From NCBI RefSeq assembly GCF_964019385.1, contig NC_088649.1, positions 14,442,608-14,506,607 of the forward strand: 64,000 nt of DNA. The letters run 5' to 3'. This document shows positions 22,615-32,541 of this stretch, piece after piece. Under the pieces are notes generated by a model. The model searched no databases, was not told where the DNA came from, and worked only from the letters and a program-made list of their open reading frames with translations. Each line of letters opens with the position of its first letter. Position 1 is the stretch's first letter. This DNA comes from Sycon ciliatum (taxonomy: Eukaryota > Porifera > Calcarea > Leucosolenida > Sycettidae). The position numbers were made by a program, and so were the translations under genes.

Positions 22615-23285
22615 CAGTCGACTCCACTTGTAACGAACTCGCATATAGCGAATTTCGTGATATAACGAACACTAATCCATGTCCCTGATTGAACCCACAC
22701 AATATTGACCCTGTATAGCGAAACGTTTTCGTTTATAACAAACCAAATCTTGTAGGGCCGCATGTACACCAAGTGCATCCACACTGTCATGGACTACTTG
22801 CCAGTCATGACTTACCGCTCGTATAGTCTGTCCCTGCGGGAGTTTGCGGAAAAACTCTCGAAAACTTGCGCAAGAAATTGCGGCAGAAAACAACAAAAAA
22901 TGCGACGAAAAGTGCGGAATGATGCAGAACTTGCAAGGAATTCGCGGAATTATTTACAGAAAATTGCGGATTTGGGCCAAATCACGAAATTTATTGCATC
23001 ATATATCTACTCGGGAGTAGTACGAGTCGTACTGTGCAAATAACCTACAGGATCATGGAAAGCACTGCGTGAAAAGTGCAGAAAAAGTGAGATATAGTGC
23101 AGAAAACAACCAAAAAACGCGGGAAATCGCGGGTTTGGGCGAAAATCGCGAAATTTCTTGCATCCGTGGAATCGCGATTTCCTGGAGGGACAGTATAGTG
23201 TGAGTGCATGTCTGTTATAACGAACTTCGGCTATAAAGAACTACTTCTCCTGCACAATGGTGTTCGTTATATCAGGAGTCGATCT
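22615..23285. mobile_element. Pogo/Tigger-like MITE, TA target
   Basis: Ends CAGTCGACTCC... / ...GGAGTCGATCT, with 'TATAACGAAC' subterminal repeats typical of pogo/Tigger relatives. TA at 22613-22614 and 23286-23287. It lies only about 23 bp before the start of the unit 2 element fragment. Confidence 0.75.
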
Positions 23286-23360
23286 TACAATGCAATGAAT
23301 GCATGCTAAGTTGAATCTACTGCTCCGAGTGGAAAAGGAGCTCACGCACTGAAAGCAGCA

Positions 23361-23825
23361 ATGCCCACTGAAAGCCAGATGAAAGGAAATCTTAACATGG
23401 GGTTGAAACACATCATCAATCTCCGAGACTCAACAGAGGATGACTCAGCAACAACAAAGGAGTATGTTGACAGAAAGGATGGAAAGGTGAAAGTCAAAAA
23501 ATTGAAGAATATCATCCCGAGCTCATCAACCACTCCACCAGAAGCCACACTTCATGTCTTTCCTATTAAATTTTACAAAAGTCCAACCAACAAACTGATT
23601 GTCATTGAGGATCTCTTCATAGTCGGTCAAGAAACAAGTGGTAGCAGAAGACGTTTTCAAGTATCCTATCGAGATGTGTTGGGAGAAAAAGCGGTAATCC
23701 GATACATTACTGAACATGATATAACAACGGCATATCTGACCTTCATCAACAACACATTGACATTACCAACTGTGAGTGGATACGATCTCATTGATGAATG
23801 GGAGCTGGTTTATCATGAGTACTGA
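23361..23825 (+). pseudogene. Fibre-like protein, N-terminally truncated (unit 2)
   Basis: One phage-tail-type repeat (MKGNLNMGLKHIINL...KEYVD, residues about 9-37) followed by a beta-rich head of about 110 residues with no stop or shift. The upstream repeats and the natural start present at 2580 are missing because the fragment is truncated, so the ATG at 23361 is probably internal. Confidence 0.5.
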
Positions 23826-23850
23826 AAATCTTCACTATATGTAGATAAAA

Positions 23851-24318
23851 ATGGAAATACCTCATTTGTTAATACTGTTGACCATGCTACCATTTACTCT
23901 TGGTTGTACTCGTGATCCGTTGGATAAGGATGGACTCTGCTTGACAACGAAACCTCCTACTGTCATCCAAAGTGAAACACCAACTCCGGTTGACATCCCT
24001 AGTGAAACATCACCACCAACAGACCATATCACTACACAACCCCCTTACGATCAGACGAAACCAGTAAACGGGGATAACCGTCATTTGACAGACCCCAATC
24101 TTTATCTTTTATCTCTGATTGTTATTCCAATAGTTGGTGCTGTTGTATATATCATAAAACGTTCCAGCTGTTCGATGAGTGTTGACCCTGAAAATGATCC
24201 AAGAAATTTACAACATCAACATAGGTTAGAATTTGATCCGATACCATTATCAGATATGCTAGGTGTGAACAATCTACCAAAATCACCTTCAACCTTTGAT
24301 GTAACTGGTATAGTCTGA
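23851..24318 (+). CDS. Small mucin-like membrane protein (unit 2)
   Basis: Intact 155-aa frame beginning 25 bp after the fibre-like stop: signal peptide 1-18, a Thr/Pro-rich ectodomain with Cys19 and Cys30, membrane segment near residues 88-107, and a 48-residue tail. Type I topology suggests an envelope or cell-surface glycoprotein. I know no family name. Whether it is expressed in this truncated context is unknown. Confidence 0.6.
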   Translation: MEIPHLLILLTMLPFTLGCTRDPLDKDGLCLTTKPPTVIQSETPTPVDIPSETSPPTDHITTQPPYDQTKPVNGDNRHLTDPNLYLLSLIVIPIVGAVVYIIKRSSCSMSVDPENDPRNLQHQHRLEFDPIPLSDMLGVNNLPKSPSTFDVTGIV

Positions 24319-24354
24319 TGGGGAGAAAGAAAACGGTTTATGATAGAGTAAAAA

Positions 24355-24912
24355 ATGTTGAAACTGAAAATGATATCTGTTCTCTTAGAAATTATCATGT
24401 TGTGTAGTGTTTCACATTCCTTTCCAACTCCTGGGAATATATGTTGGGTAGTGGGTGATCATATAGCCTGTGTTCCTTCTCAACCACTTTTTCCTCCTGA
24501 TAATGTACCAGTAGCATCGGTAGCACCGCTAACAACGGGAAAGCCAACAACAAGGTTAATACCAACAACGGTAGCTCCAACAACATCGGGAACTACGCTA
24601 ACAACATCGGGAATTACACCGGGAACATCGGGAATTACATCGGGAATTACATCGGGAACATCGGGAATTACATCGGGAACATCGGGAATTACACCGGGAA
24701 CATCGGGAATTACATCGGGAATTACATCGGGAACATCGGGAACATCGGGAATTACATCGGGAATACCGACAACATCAATCCCAACGTCAACATCGGGAAC
24801 ATCGGGAAATACATCGGGAAAATCAAACAACTTGATATACCTCCTTTTCCTTCTTCTTCTCATCCCCATTACTGCTGGTATATTTCACAGACAAATAAAA
24901 AAATTATCATAG
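24355..24912 (+). CDS. Mucin-like membrane protein with T-S-G-I-T repeats (unit 2)
   Basis: 185 aa: signal peptide about 1-22 (LLEIIMLCSVSHS), two cysteines in a short head (CWVVGDHIAC), a long Thr/Ser/Gly/Pro stalk that should be heavily O-glycosylated, membrane segment LIYLLFLLLLIPITAGIF, and a short basic tail ending KKLS. The next gene starts 9 bp later. Confidence 0.6.
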   Translation: MLKLKMISVLLEIIMLCSVSHSFPTPGNICWVVGDHIACVPSQPLFPPDNVPVASVAPLTTGKPTTRLIPTTVAPTTSGTTLTTSGITPGTSGITSGITSGTSGITSGTSGITPGTSGITSGITSGTSGTSGITSGIPTTSIPTSTSGTSGNTSGKSNNLIYLLFLLLLIPITAGIFHRQIKKLS

Positions 24913-24920
24913 AAAGAAGG

Positions 24921-25577
24921 ATGAGGACCTTCACACTTTCGAAAACACCCACCTCATGTAAAGATGATCAGGTGAAAAATATGACTTTCATACCCACAAA
25001 AGAAACCCTTGCTAAGGTGAGAGCAACACTCAACTCAGGATGGAGACCACCGATTATAAAAAAAGATGATGAAAAACAAAAAAAGATATATGAGGAAATG
25101 ATCAATCCCTTAGCAAAACTAAAACAGGAAACAGTTGAGTATGCTGAGGTGAGAGCTAGAGCAGCACTCAACTCAGGATGGAGACCACCGATTATAAAAA
25201 AAGATGAAGAAAAACAAGAAAAGATATATGTGGAATTGTTCCATTCCTTAACAAAACTAAAACAGGGGGCAGTTGAGTATGATGAAAAGATAGATGAGGA
25301 AATGATCAATCCCTTAGCAAAACTAAAACAGGAAACAGTTGAGTATGTTGAAAAGATAGCACGAGAGTATGAAGATGGGAAATATATTGTTGATGATGAT
25401 GAGATGGGGAATAGGTATGAGTTACCGATTGATGGTGGTGAATCCTCATCCATAGCTGAACCACCCAAAGTTGGCTCAGAAACCAACCCCACATCAGTCC
25501 TCGAAGTGAGCCAAGATGGGGTAAGTGAAAAAGCTGAAGTTGGCTCACTTCCGATTTTCTCGGAGACAGCAAGTTGA
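24921..25577 (+). CDS. Cytoplasmic-type repeat protein (unit 2)
   Basis: 218 aa, Lys/Glu-rich. 'ALNSGWRPPIIKKD' is repeated (also as TLNSGWRPPIIKKD), alternating with coiled-coil-like 'NPLAKLKQETVEY' / 'HSLTKLKQGAVEY' units, then an acidic Ser-rich tail. No signal or membrane segment. In copy 1 this is read through from the preceding membrane protein, so it may be the cytoplasmic half of one ancestral protein, split here by a frameshift. Confidence 0.5.
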   Translation: MRTFTLSKTPTSCKDDQVKNMTFIPTKETLAKVRATLNSGWRPPIIKKDDEKQKKIYEEMINPLAKLKQETVEYAEVRARAALNSGWRPPIIKKDEEKQEKIYVELFHSLTKLKQGAVEYDEKIDEEMINPLAKLKQETVEYVEKIAREYEDGKYIVDDDEMGNRYELPIDGGESSSIAEPPKVGSETNPTSVLEVSQDGVSEKAEVGSLPIFSETAS

Positions 25578-25705
25578 CTCACTTTTCTGGAACTGGGTTG
25601 AGCCAACATGGGATCAGTGTTTGGAGTTGTAAAATTAGTACTTGGAGGTGTAAAATTAGTACTTGGAGTTGTAATATTAGTACTTGGGTGTCTATCCTTT
25701 AGTAT

Positions 25706-25817
25706 AGTAGTATAGGGGGAGGGGGAGACTTTCGAGAGCGGCCCCGAAGGGCCGATCGAGAAAGTCGATTTTGGCTCACCTGGAAGGTGAGCCAGAACCC
25801 CCTCCTCCTATACTACT
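25706..25817. repeat. Terminal cloverleaf-like hairpin (unit 2)
   Basis: Same fold as 5324-5434. At stem position 13, T.G in copy 1 becomes a G-C pair here, a compensating change; position 12 is now a G.T pair. Confidence 0.8.
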
Positions 25818-26204
25818 TCCACCTAACTCTGCGCGGACATAGCTGGACTCAGTTGTACAGGGATGGGCAAAAAGGTGTGCAAAACGACTTTTTGTGAAAA
25901 GATGGACCCCGGAAAAGTAGTTTTGAGCGAAAAAAATTACTGCTTCCTCGGAAACCGACGGGGGACTCTCCCCCCCCCCCCCTTGGGCCGGAAATTAAAT
26001 CCCGGTATAAGGATCACCCGCACAATGTACATGCCAAGTGCCCCCCCCCCCCCGGGCTCCGATCCCTAATCCGGTGTGACCCTTAACCGGGTTCTACTCT
26101 ACCATGTAAACGACCGTCGCAAGAGAAGCATGCAAATCTGCAAATGCACTGGATGTGCACCCACAGATTTTCTCTTTATACTTATAGCAACGATAGCGGA
26201 TCTT

Positions 26205-26851
26205 AGGGTGCGTTCTTATAGACCTTATCAAGAGTCCATAACCCCCCAGAGTGTGCAACTCCAGGTTGGGGTCTGGCGCAACGAAATCCAAACATTGCGT
26301 CATCCGGTCCATAGTCAAGCATGGGCGGATGGGGCCATGTGCTTATCTGGTACATCCGCTACTCACTACATGACGTATGAAGTTTGGATTTCGTTGCGGC
26401 ACTGATTTGTGCTGAGAAGGATCACGAGTTGCACACTCTGGGGGGTTATGGACTCTTGACCTTATATATAGTCTCCAGCTTCTAGGAGAAGAAGAAAAAG
26501 AGAAGTCGAAGAAACTGGGATTACTCAAGAACGGGTCTCGATCAATTCGGAGATATTTTGCACATGTCAAGCAAAATGAAGCGCCAAAGGGGCCGCGATC
26601 TTGAGTGATGAATGTAGTAATGCACGTGTGCGTATGCGAAAAGGGAAATGCGTGCACTCATGATGAACACGTGGCTTTTAGTCGTAGTTCGCATGCGCTG
26701 ATCCCAAACCGCGGGAATCTTCAAGTTTCAACCACCTCTGAAGCTTGGAGAGCTTTGGAGAGCCTCCTAAAAGTCGGAGAGGATATAAGAACAGCTGTCG
26801 AACTTTTCGGAGAGTCTCCAACTTTTCCGAGAGGATTTAAGAACGCACCCT
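26205..26851. mobile_element. TIR element AGGGTGCGTTCTTA (outer), unit 2
   Basis: Inverted ends AGGGTGCGTTCTTA / TAAGAACGCACCCT, non-coding, with repeated 'ggagag' motifs. It contains the smaller element at 26229-26457. Confidence 0.7.
26229..26457. mobile_element. hAT-like MITE with 8-bp TSD GACCTTAT (nested)
   Basis: Ends (C)AAGAGTCCATAACCCCCC with inverted partner, flanked by GACCTTAT at 26221-26228 and 26458-26465. A clean nested insertion in the outer TIR element. Confidence 0.85.
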
Positions 26852-27032
26852 GATTCTGATTGAAACAGATCAAGACAAGCGCCAGTTAAGAACACCAATG
26901 CAGACCTGGTCTACACCACACGGAGTACATCGGCCCGGAATAGAATGGCCAAGACAGTTACCTATGCACACCCTACACTTGCACACACACACACACACCT
27001 CAGACCTGCCCATCGCGGAAGCGATGATAGCG

Positions 27033-27038
27033 AACAGC
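27033..27038. other. Empty AACAGC site (unit 2)
   Basis: Pre-insertion allele of the unit 1 element. Confidence 0.8.
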
Positions 27039-27509
27039 TATGCTAGACATAGCAACTTGTGCTGGGATTACGCCATTCAAGCTTGCAAGGCTGATGAATT
27101 AACCGCCACACACGCACATGCACACACACCCGTGCACACACACATACAGAGGGCCTTGTGATTCCTGGCATTCAATTCCAAAGACATCCACTAGCTACAT
27201 TCGTTAGAAACTATACCGAATACACAGCAAGCCTGGAAAACTGACATATCAGAATATCTGACCCGGTAGTCTGGCGGGCAATACATAATCAACATAATCT
27301 TTGACCTTAGAAAATCCAAGGAGTGTGAATGTCACCAAAAATAGGAAATCCAGTAAGAAAATAGGAAAAAAGAGAGTGAAGAGCGAAAATATTACCAAGC
27401 GTGACACGGCGAGGACAACAGCATTCTCCTGAAACAATTTGGAAGATCATGAACCGGCCTGTTAAAATACATGATTGTAGTGGTAGCATTCCACCAACAG
27501 TCTACAAGG

Positions 27510-27515
27510 ACTGCA
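27510..27515. other. Empty ACTGCA site (unit 2)
   Basis: Pre-insertion allele of the unit 3 palindrome. Confidence 0.9.
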
Positions 27516-27563
27516 CCTGTGAGCAGGCTATTCACTCACCGGGCATAATTGCGCTGTCAACAT

Positions 27564-30500
27564 TTACAACATCATGGAAGAGATTATGGCAGCAGCAAGA
27601 AGAGGCAATGAGGCGACCACTGAAGCAGCGGGGCTGTCGTACTTGCTGTTGCAGTTGGCAGTTTTGCAGCAGGTCACACACTTCTGGTTGGTGGTAGCAC
27701 TGTTGCACTGTTCTTTGTTGTCCTCGCTGTGGCATTCTGATAGTTGGGCAGTGGTGGCGCAGCCTAGGGCGATAGAAGCCTTGCCAACAGACTTGATACC
27801 TACAACATTGCAGAGCAAGTATTCCAACAGGCGCGCGTGCACACACATACATTTGCGACCTTCCAGGAAATAGTGGCACGGGTCTCCCCAGGAGAGGGGA
27901 GAGATAATCAAAAATAAATCTTGGAAAAATGACTCAGTTGGCTGTTGAACCATCCACCAGCCCCCCCCCCCCCCTGAAATCCCCCAACTCTGGCTGGACT
28001 TGGAATTAATCCTATTCGTGGGCTCACTCCGTCACATTATGCTTGAGCACAAGGCACAGAACAAGTAGTAATGGCATCAAGGTGTCTGTTCCAGGATCCA
28101 ACTGCATTTAACCCTGCCCCCAGTGAAGGTATAATTATATACCTGCTACAGTACTAATATTATAGAGGTTCCGGGGTACGATTTTCCGTGCCAAAATCCG
28201 TGTGGGCGCTACGGATTTTTTCCAGGCATGCTCCATATGATTTTTCGTCACGGAGAATCCGTGTGGACTGGCTTTCACACGAACCATGTTTCGTATGGAG
28301 ATTTTGCGTCATCGGGTGCAGAAAGATTTTCGCGTACAAATTTGGTACGAGAAACATCGATTTTCCGCGGGAAGTTTTGATTTCGGTACAAATTTTCAAA
28401 ATGCAAAGGCATAGCGCAGGAATGTGACGTGTTTGCGATCGTAACCTAGGCAATGACGGCAAACACATAAGTAAAGTAGTTAGTTCCGTACTCCGGAACA
28501 TTTCACTGCTCGAAAACGACGTATAAAAAATCCGTAGCGCCTCTACGGATTTTGGCACGAAAAATCGTACTCCGGAACCTCCCTATTGGTGTAAACTCAG
28601 GCCTCAGATATGCCCATCGCGGAAGCGATGATAGCGAACAGCTATGTTAGACATAGCAACTTGTGCTGGGATTACACCATTCAACAGCTTGCAAGGCTGA
28701 TGAATTGACCGCCACTAATTTTTAGCCTGGTATCCACCACACAGCTGATTGAAGTGACTTTTTGTGGTCAGTGAATCCACATGCACACACACACGGATAC
28801 ACAGACATGCACATCTGTCCAGTGGACCTTTCTACCAACATCCTGCTGTGTTCACAGGAGAGTTTAAAAAAAAAACGGGGATTGAGTTTGACCCTGATTG
28901 AGTTTCAACCGCTATGTAGACAGACCGACTGGAGCATGGTGGAGGGGGTTGAAATCAAGAACACGTGCGTTTACATGTACGGTACTTTCGGGCATATTTC
29001 GCACCAGAATAATTTACGCAGCATTGCAGATGCTACATGATCGCCAAAGTACTGCATAAGTAAAGTGGTTCGTTTGGAATAACTTTCGCTATATTCGTTG
29101 TTAGGGGGCATGAAATAACTAAAGTCGGGACCAAACTAAATTTTTCCTGGAACGTTCGGGGTGACAGACCTCGACCAAAAACGAAGTTTAGTACGTATAG
29201 GCGAGACCAAAACAAAATCGAGGTTCCCGGGCAGGACCCATGTGAAAGTGGTGCGGGCGGGCGCTTATTTATTTTTTATTTTTCCGTTGTATGTATGCAT
29301 GGTGTGCCGAACTCTCTTTTTACAGTATTCTCTGGTAATTCTTATTTAATTTTTTACAGGCAACAGGTAAGCGGTTTACCCGTACAGTTTTTTTTTGTAT
29401 TTTCGGCCAACGACGGCCTGAGTCGTACATCAGGGAGTCGTTCAAGTCCGGGTTTGTGGTCACTAGAGAGGTTAAGTTACAAGTTTTTTGCCCTTTTTCA
29501 AAACGCGGTGCAAATCTCACGTTACGTGTAATTTTTAGAGGTTAAGTTACACGAGGGACGTGACGTGAAATTTTGCCTGGCAGGATTCGGGTTTAGTTCG
29601 CACATATATCAAATCTTCCAACAAACTCGATAAAACTCGATAAAATTCCGAAAACTCACACAAATTCGGTCGGAATAACCAAGCGAAACCTCCAAAAACT
29701 CACGTCATGAACTTACGTGCGGGACAGTCAACTCACGTAAAACACGTCAAATTTTACGTGAGTTTTTTCACTTTTTGACGTAAAAGTTCACGGACGTAAG
29801 ACTTTTACGTGAAACTTAACCTCTCTATTGGCTACCCCAGCCATGTATTGCTTGGAATAAAAAAACTAATTAAAGTTAACAAGAGTTTCGGAGACAACAG
29901 TTTTTTTTGATATAGCCACAAGGAGGACTAATTGTACTCTAAGCATTTCCTACGTCGACATGTACATGTACCGGTATGTGTACGATGATCGCAAGGCACA
30001 CAACGAAAGGGAAAGAGAGGATTTGTTCAGAACTGTTTTCTTGTTACATTGATCAGTGAATCTTCGTAACAATGGAATGGGGACTACTTGAAACTAATCT
30101 TATATGGACAAGTAAAAGTTCTAGATCATTTTTACGAATTTGGTTGTGCGCAGCCTTTACTTCATATTCTTCGAAAAGAGGGGCACTGCAGGAACAAATC
30201 GTCTTACCAGTGTACTGGACGATGGAGATGCAAGTGGTGCTGCCGTTACAAGTCTGCATTGTGCTTTTGCACGTAGGGTTGGTCAGAATGCCAACAGACA
30301 CAGCGGTGCAAGACGCCATCCGACAGGAGAAGCTGGACGCGGTAGTACTGGTGTTGGTAGAGACCGTGGTATTATCAGGTTCGGTAGACGGTACAGGAGC
30401 TATTGTTCCTGCTGGCGGTGCAAGAGTTCCTGCTGGCGGTGCAAGAGTTCCTGCTGGCGGTGCAAGAGTTCCTGCTGGCGGTGCAGGAGCCATTCCTGCT

Positions 30501-30568
30501 TGTCCTGCCACGAACGATCCAGTCAAGCCGAGTACGGCGAGACAGAAAAGAACACGAAAGGTCGACAT
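27564..30568 (-). CDS. Ly6/uPAR-like GPI-anchored protein (unit 2 copy)
   Basis: Exon 1 30568-30208, exon 2 27799-27564; splice sites and all twelve cysteines identical to the unit 1 gene, including four PPAGT repeats. Intact, so the array carries at least two potentially expressed copies. Confidence 0.8.
28166..28580. mobile_element. MITE (unit 2 copy of 6591-7007)
   Basis: Ends AGGTTCCGG / CCGGAACCT are perfect here. Confidence 0.75.
29466..29825. mobile_element. MITE, TIR GAGAGGTTAAGTT (unit 2)
   Basis: TA flanks at 29464-29465 and 29826-29827. Confidence 0.75.
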
Positions 30569-30663
30569 GATGAGGTAGAAGGGGTCGTTTAGCTAGACCA
30601 CTACAACAACAACAATAACAAGAATGTCTTCACTTCCTTCGTTTCGTGGGATTGTGCATTCTG

Positions 30664-31414
30664 AAGCCTAGTTCACATTCGACGCAACGCCGACGGTACG
30701 GGACGTAAGGGCTTGTCGAGAGGGCCTAGGGCTGGGGTGAGCTGTAAAATCCTGTACGATTCGTACGACACGACATGCAGCAGTCCTTGCGACGTTCAAC
30801 GTCGAACGGCGCGAGTCACATGACATAAGGCACGGTCCGTGACGGGGTGACTTTCGGACCTAATTTCTCGTTTTTCGGGACTTCTTTTCAATTATTTCTC
30901 CTTGAAAGAAGCGGAATCAAGTTCACAATACCAGTTTTTCATGAAGACCAAAAAATTAGCCCTGAAAGTTGTGGCATTCAAGTAATAGCCCCAGGAAATG
31001 ATAGAATAGTTCGTCTGTCACGCTTCTGAACTATCCCTAAATACAATAAGTGACATGAGATCTTATGTTGCTAAAATTCAACTCAAGTCGTGCTAGCCAT
31101 TCTGTGAGTTATCATGGGAAGCGCAGTGTTCGAAATGCTAAAAATTTCCAAGTACGAATCGGGAGTAGTCGGCGCACGACGCCGTCTCCTGTTTTGCACG
31201 CTTGCGTCCCCGTCTACGCCCGTCTACGGTATGAAAAGTTGGATCGATCCAACCAAGAGTACTCTTGATCCAACTCTTCCCGTCGCTTCCCGATCTGTAC
31301 GGTAGTACGGTTGCGTTCCCGTTCCTGGTGTTCACATTGGACGCCGTCAGACCGTCCCGTCGCTTCCCGTCGATCCCGCGTCCCGTCGCGCCCCGTCGAA
31401 TGTGAACTAGGCTT
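30664..31414. mobile_element. MITE, TIR AAGCCTAGTTCACATTCGACG (unit 2)
   Basis: 21 bp shorter than the unit 1 copy. Confidence 0.7.
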
Positions 31415-31710
31415 GAACTAACTGTACGCATGCGCTATATGCGTGTCTTATACACTGGAATGGTGGGCTCTATAGCAGCATGCAGGGAGTAGTATTGTAC
31501 ATGTACTATACTGCTCCCTGCTCTACAAGGCTACCTTTTATTCTTTCTGACCCCGAGTACCCAAAAAGGTTCTACGGTATATTCTTACAGGTTCAACCCG
31601 TGACCTTCACCGTACCGAATTGCTGTGCTTGCATTTTTCTTGTATCCTTTTTCACTCGTTCCCTGTTTTCCTTTTTCGATTGCCTTTTTAATTTTTGGAA
31701 GGAGTTTCAG

Positions 31711-32529
31711 AGCGCCCCTACCTCCTCGTCGCTTCAGGTGGGGAGGGGCGGATGGGCGAGTCCTACTTGCCGCATTCAGTGCAACATGAAAAAGTACTCA
31801 CCCAACGAAAACTTTTTCTTTTTACCAGGCGTGGGCCATCCCCTGAACTCATAGGTGCCAAACATTCTTTTTTTTTTCCTTTTCTTTTTACCAGGCGTGG
31901 GCCATCCCCTGAATTCATAGGTGCCAACTCTTTTGGAGTAAAAAAAGAAAAGAAAACTGTTCGTGCATCTCGTACACCGACCAAAGGTCAAGAGCCAGGA
32001 GTCGTACAGACCCGTCAAAACTCAGGGTTTGTGCGATCCCTGGTCAAGAGGGTACCTAGGGTACCGGGTGGGGACTGTTGCGTACATTTCCAACAGGGTC
32101 GAGCACGCGTCTGCAGTACAGTACGGCATCACCAGACTGCGACAGAGTCATCCCCTGTTGAGGTTGATGGCCGTGCTTATTTATACCATGTTCTCATAAT
32201 TTCTGCTTTTCGTGTCATTCTTGCTTCTTGTGTTTGTTTGTTCTCCTCTAGTTCTCCTCTAGTTCTCTATGTTCGCGGAGAAGGCGGAGAGCCGGAACAC
32301 AGTACCTCTTATTTTTAATTTTTTTTAATTACTTACTTTTTTTTACCAGGCGTGGGCCATCCCCTGATCATAGGTGCCAAACATTTTTAGTATAAAAAAT
32401 TAAAAAAATAAAGATGATGCACACTAAAAAAAAAGAAAAAAAAAGACAGAGTCATACGAGGATACATCCCTGACAAGAAGTCAGGCAGGGGCGGATAGGA
32501 GAGACGGGGCGCTCTGGCGGGATTTTACG
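31711..32529. mobile_element. Nested MITE cluster (unit 2)
   Basis: Copy of 10159-10977. Confidence 0.7.
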
Positions 32530-32541
32530 AGAGGTTCCGCA

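Larger units (their letters stand above)
5441..23309. repeat. Tandem unit 1 (host-like part)
   Basis: Repeated almost identically at 27039-44886. Differences seen by eye are few: a 21-bp indel (9621 region against 31193), short changes near 12820 and 13508, and simple-repeat lengths. The 1.2 kb that precedes this sequence in units 2 and 3 (25818-27032) is missing here because the virus-like element intervenes. Confidence 0.9.
23310..25817. mobile_element. Left-truncated fragment of the Polinton-like element (unit 2)
   Basis: Homologous to 3000-5434 but lacking ATPase and capsid genes; similarity begins at about 23379. Its right terminus is followed by TCCACC rather than AACAGC, so it is a separate insertion from that in unit 1. 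An open frame reaches back to 23310. Confidence 0.8.

Noticed and set aside
22289-22790. ORFs of His-Thr and Val-Cys repeats
   Set aside because: Translation of the (CA)n microsatellite.
24968-25609. 213-codon minus-strand ORF (also 46545-47186)
   Set aside because: Antisense of the Lys-rich repeat protein; the plus strand has the start, order and conserved context.
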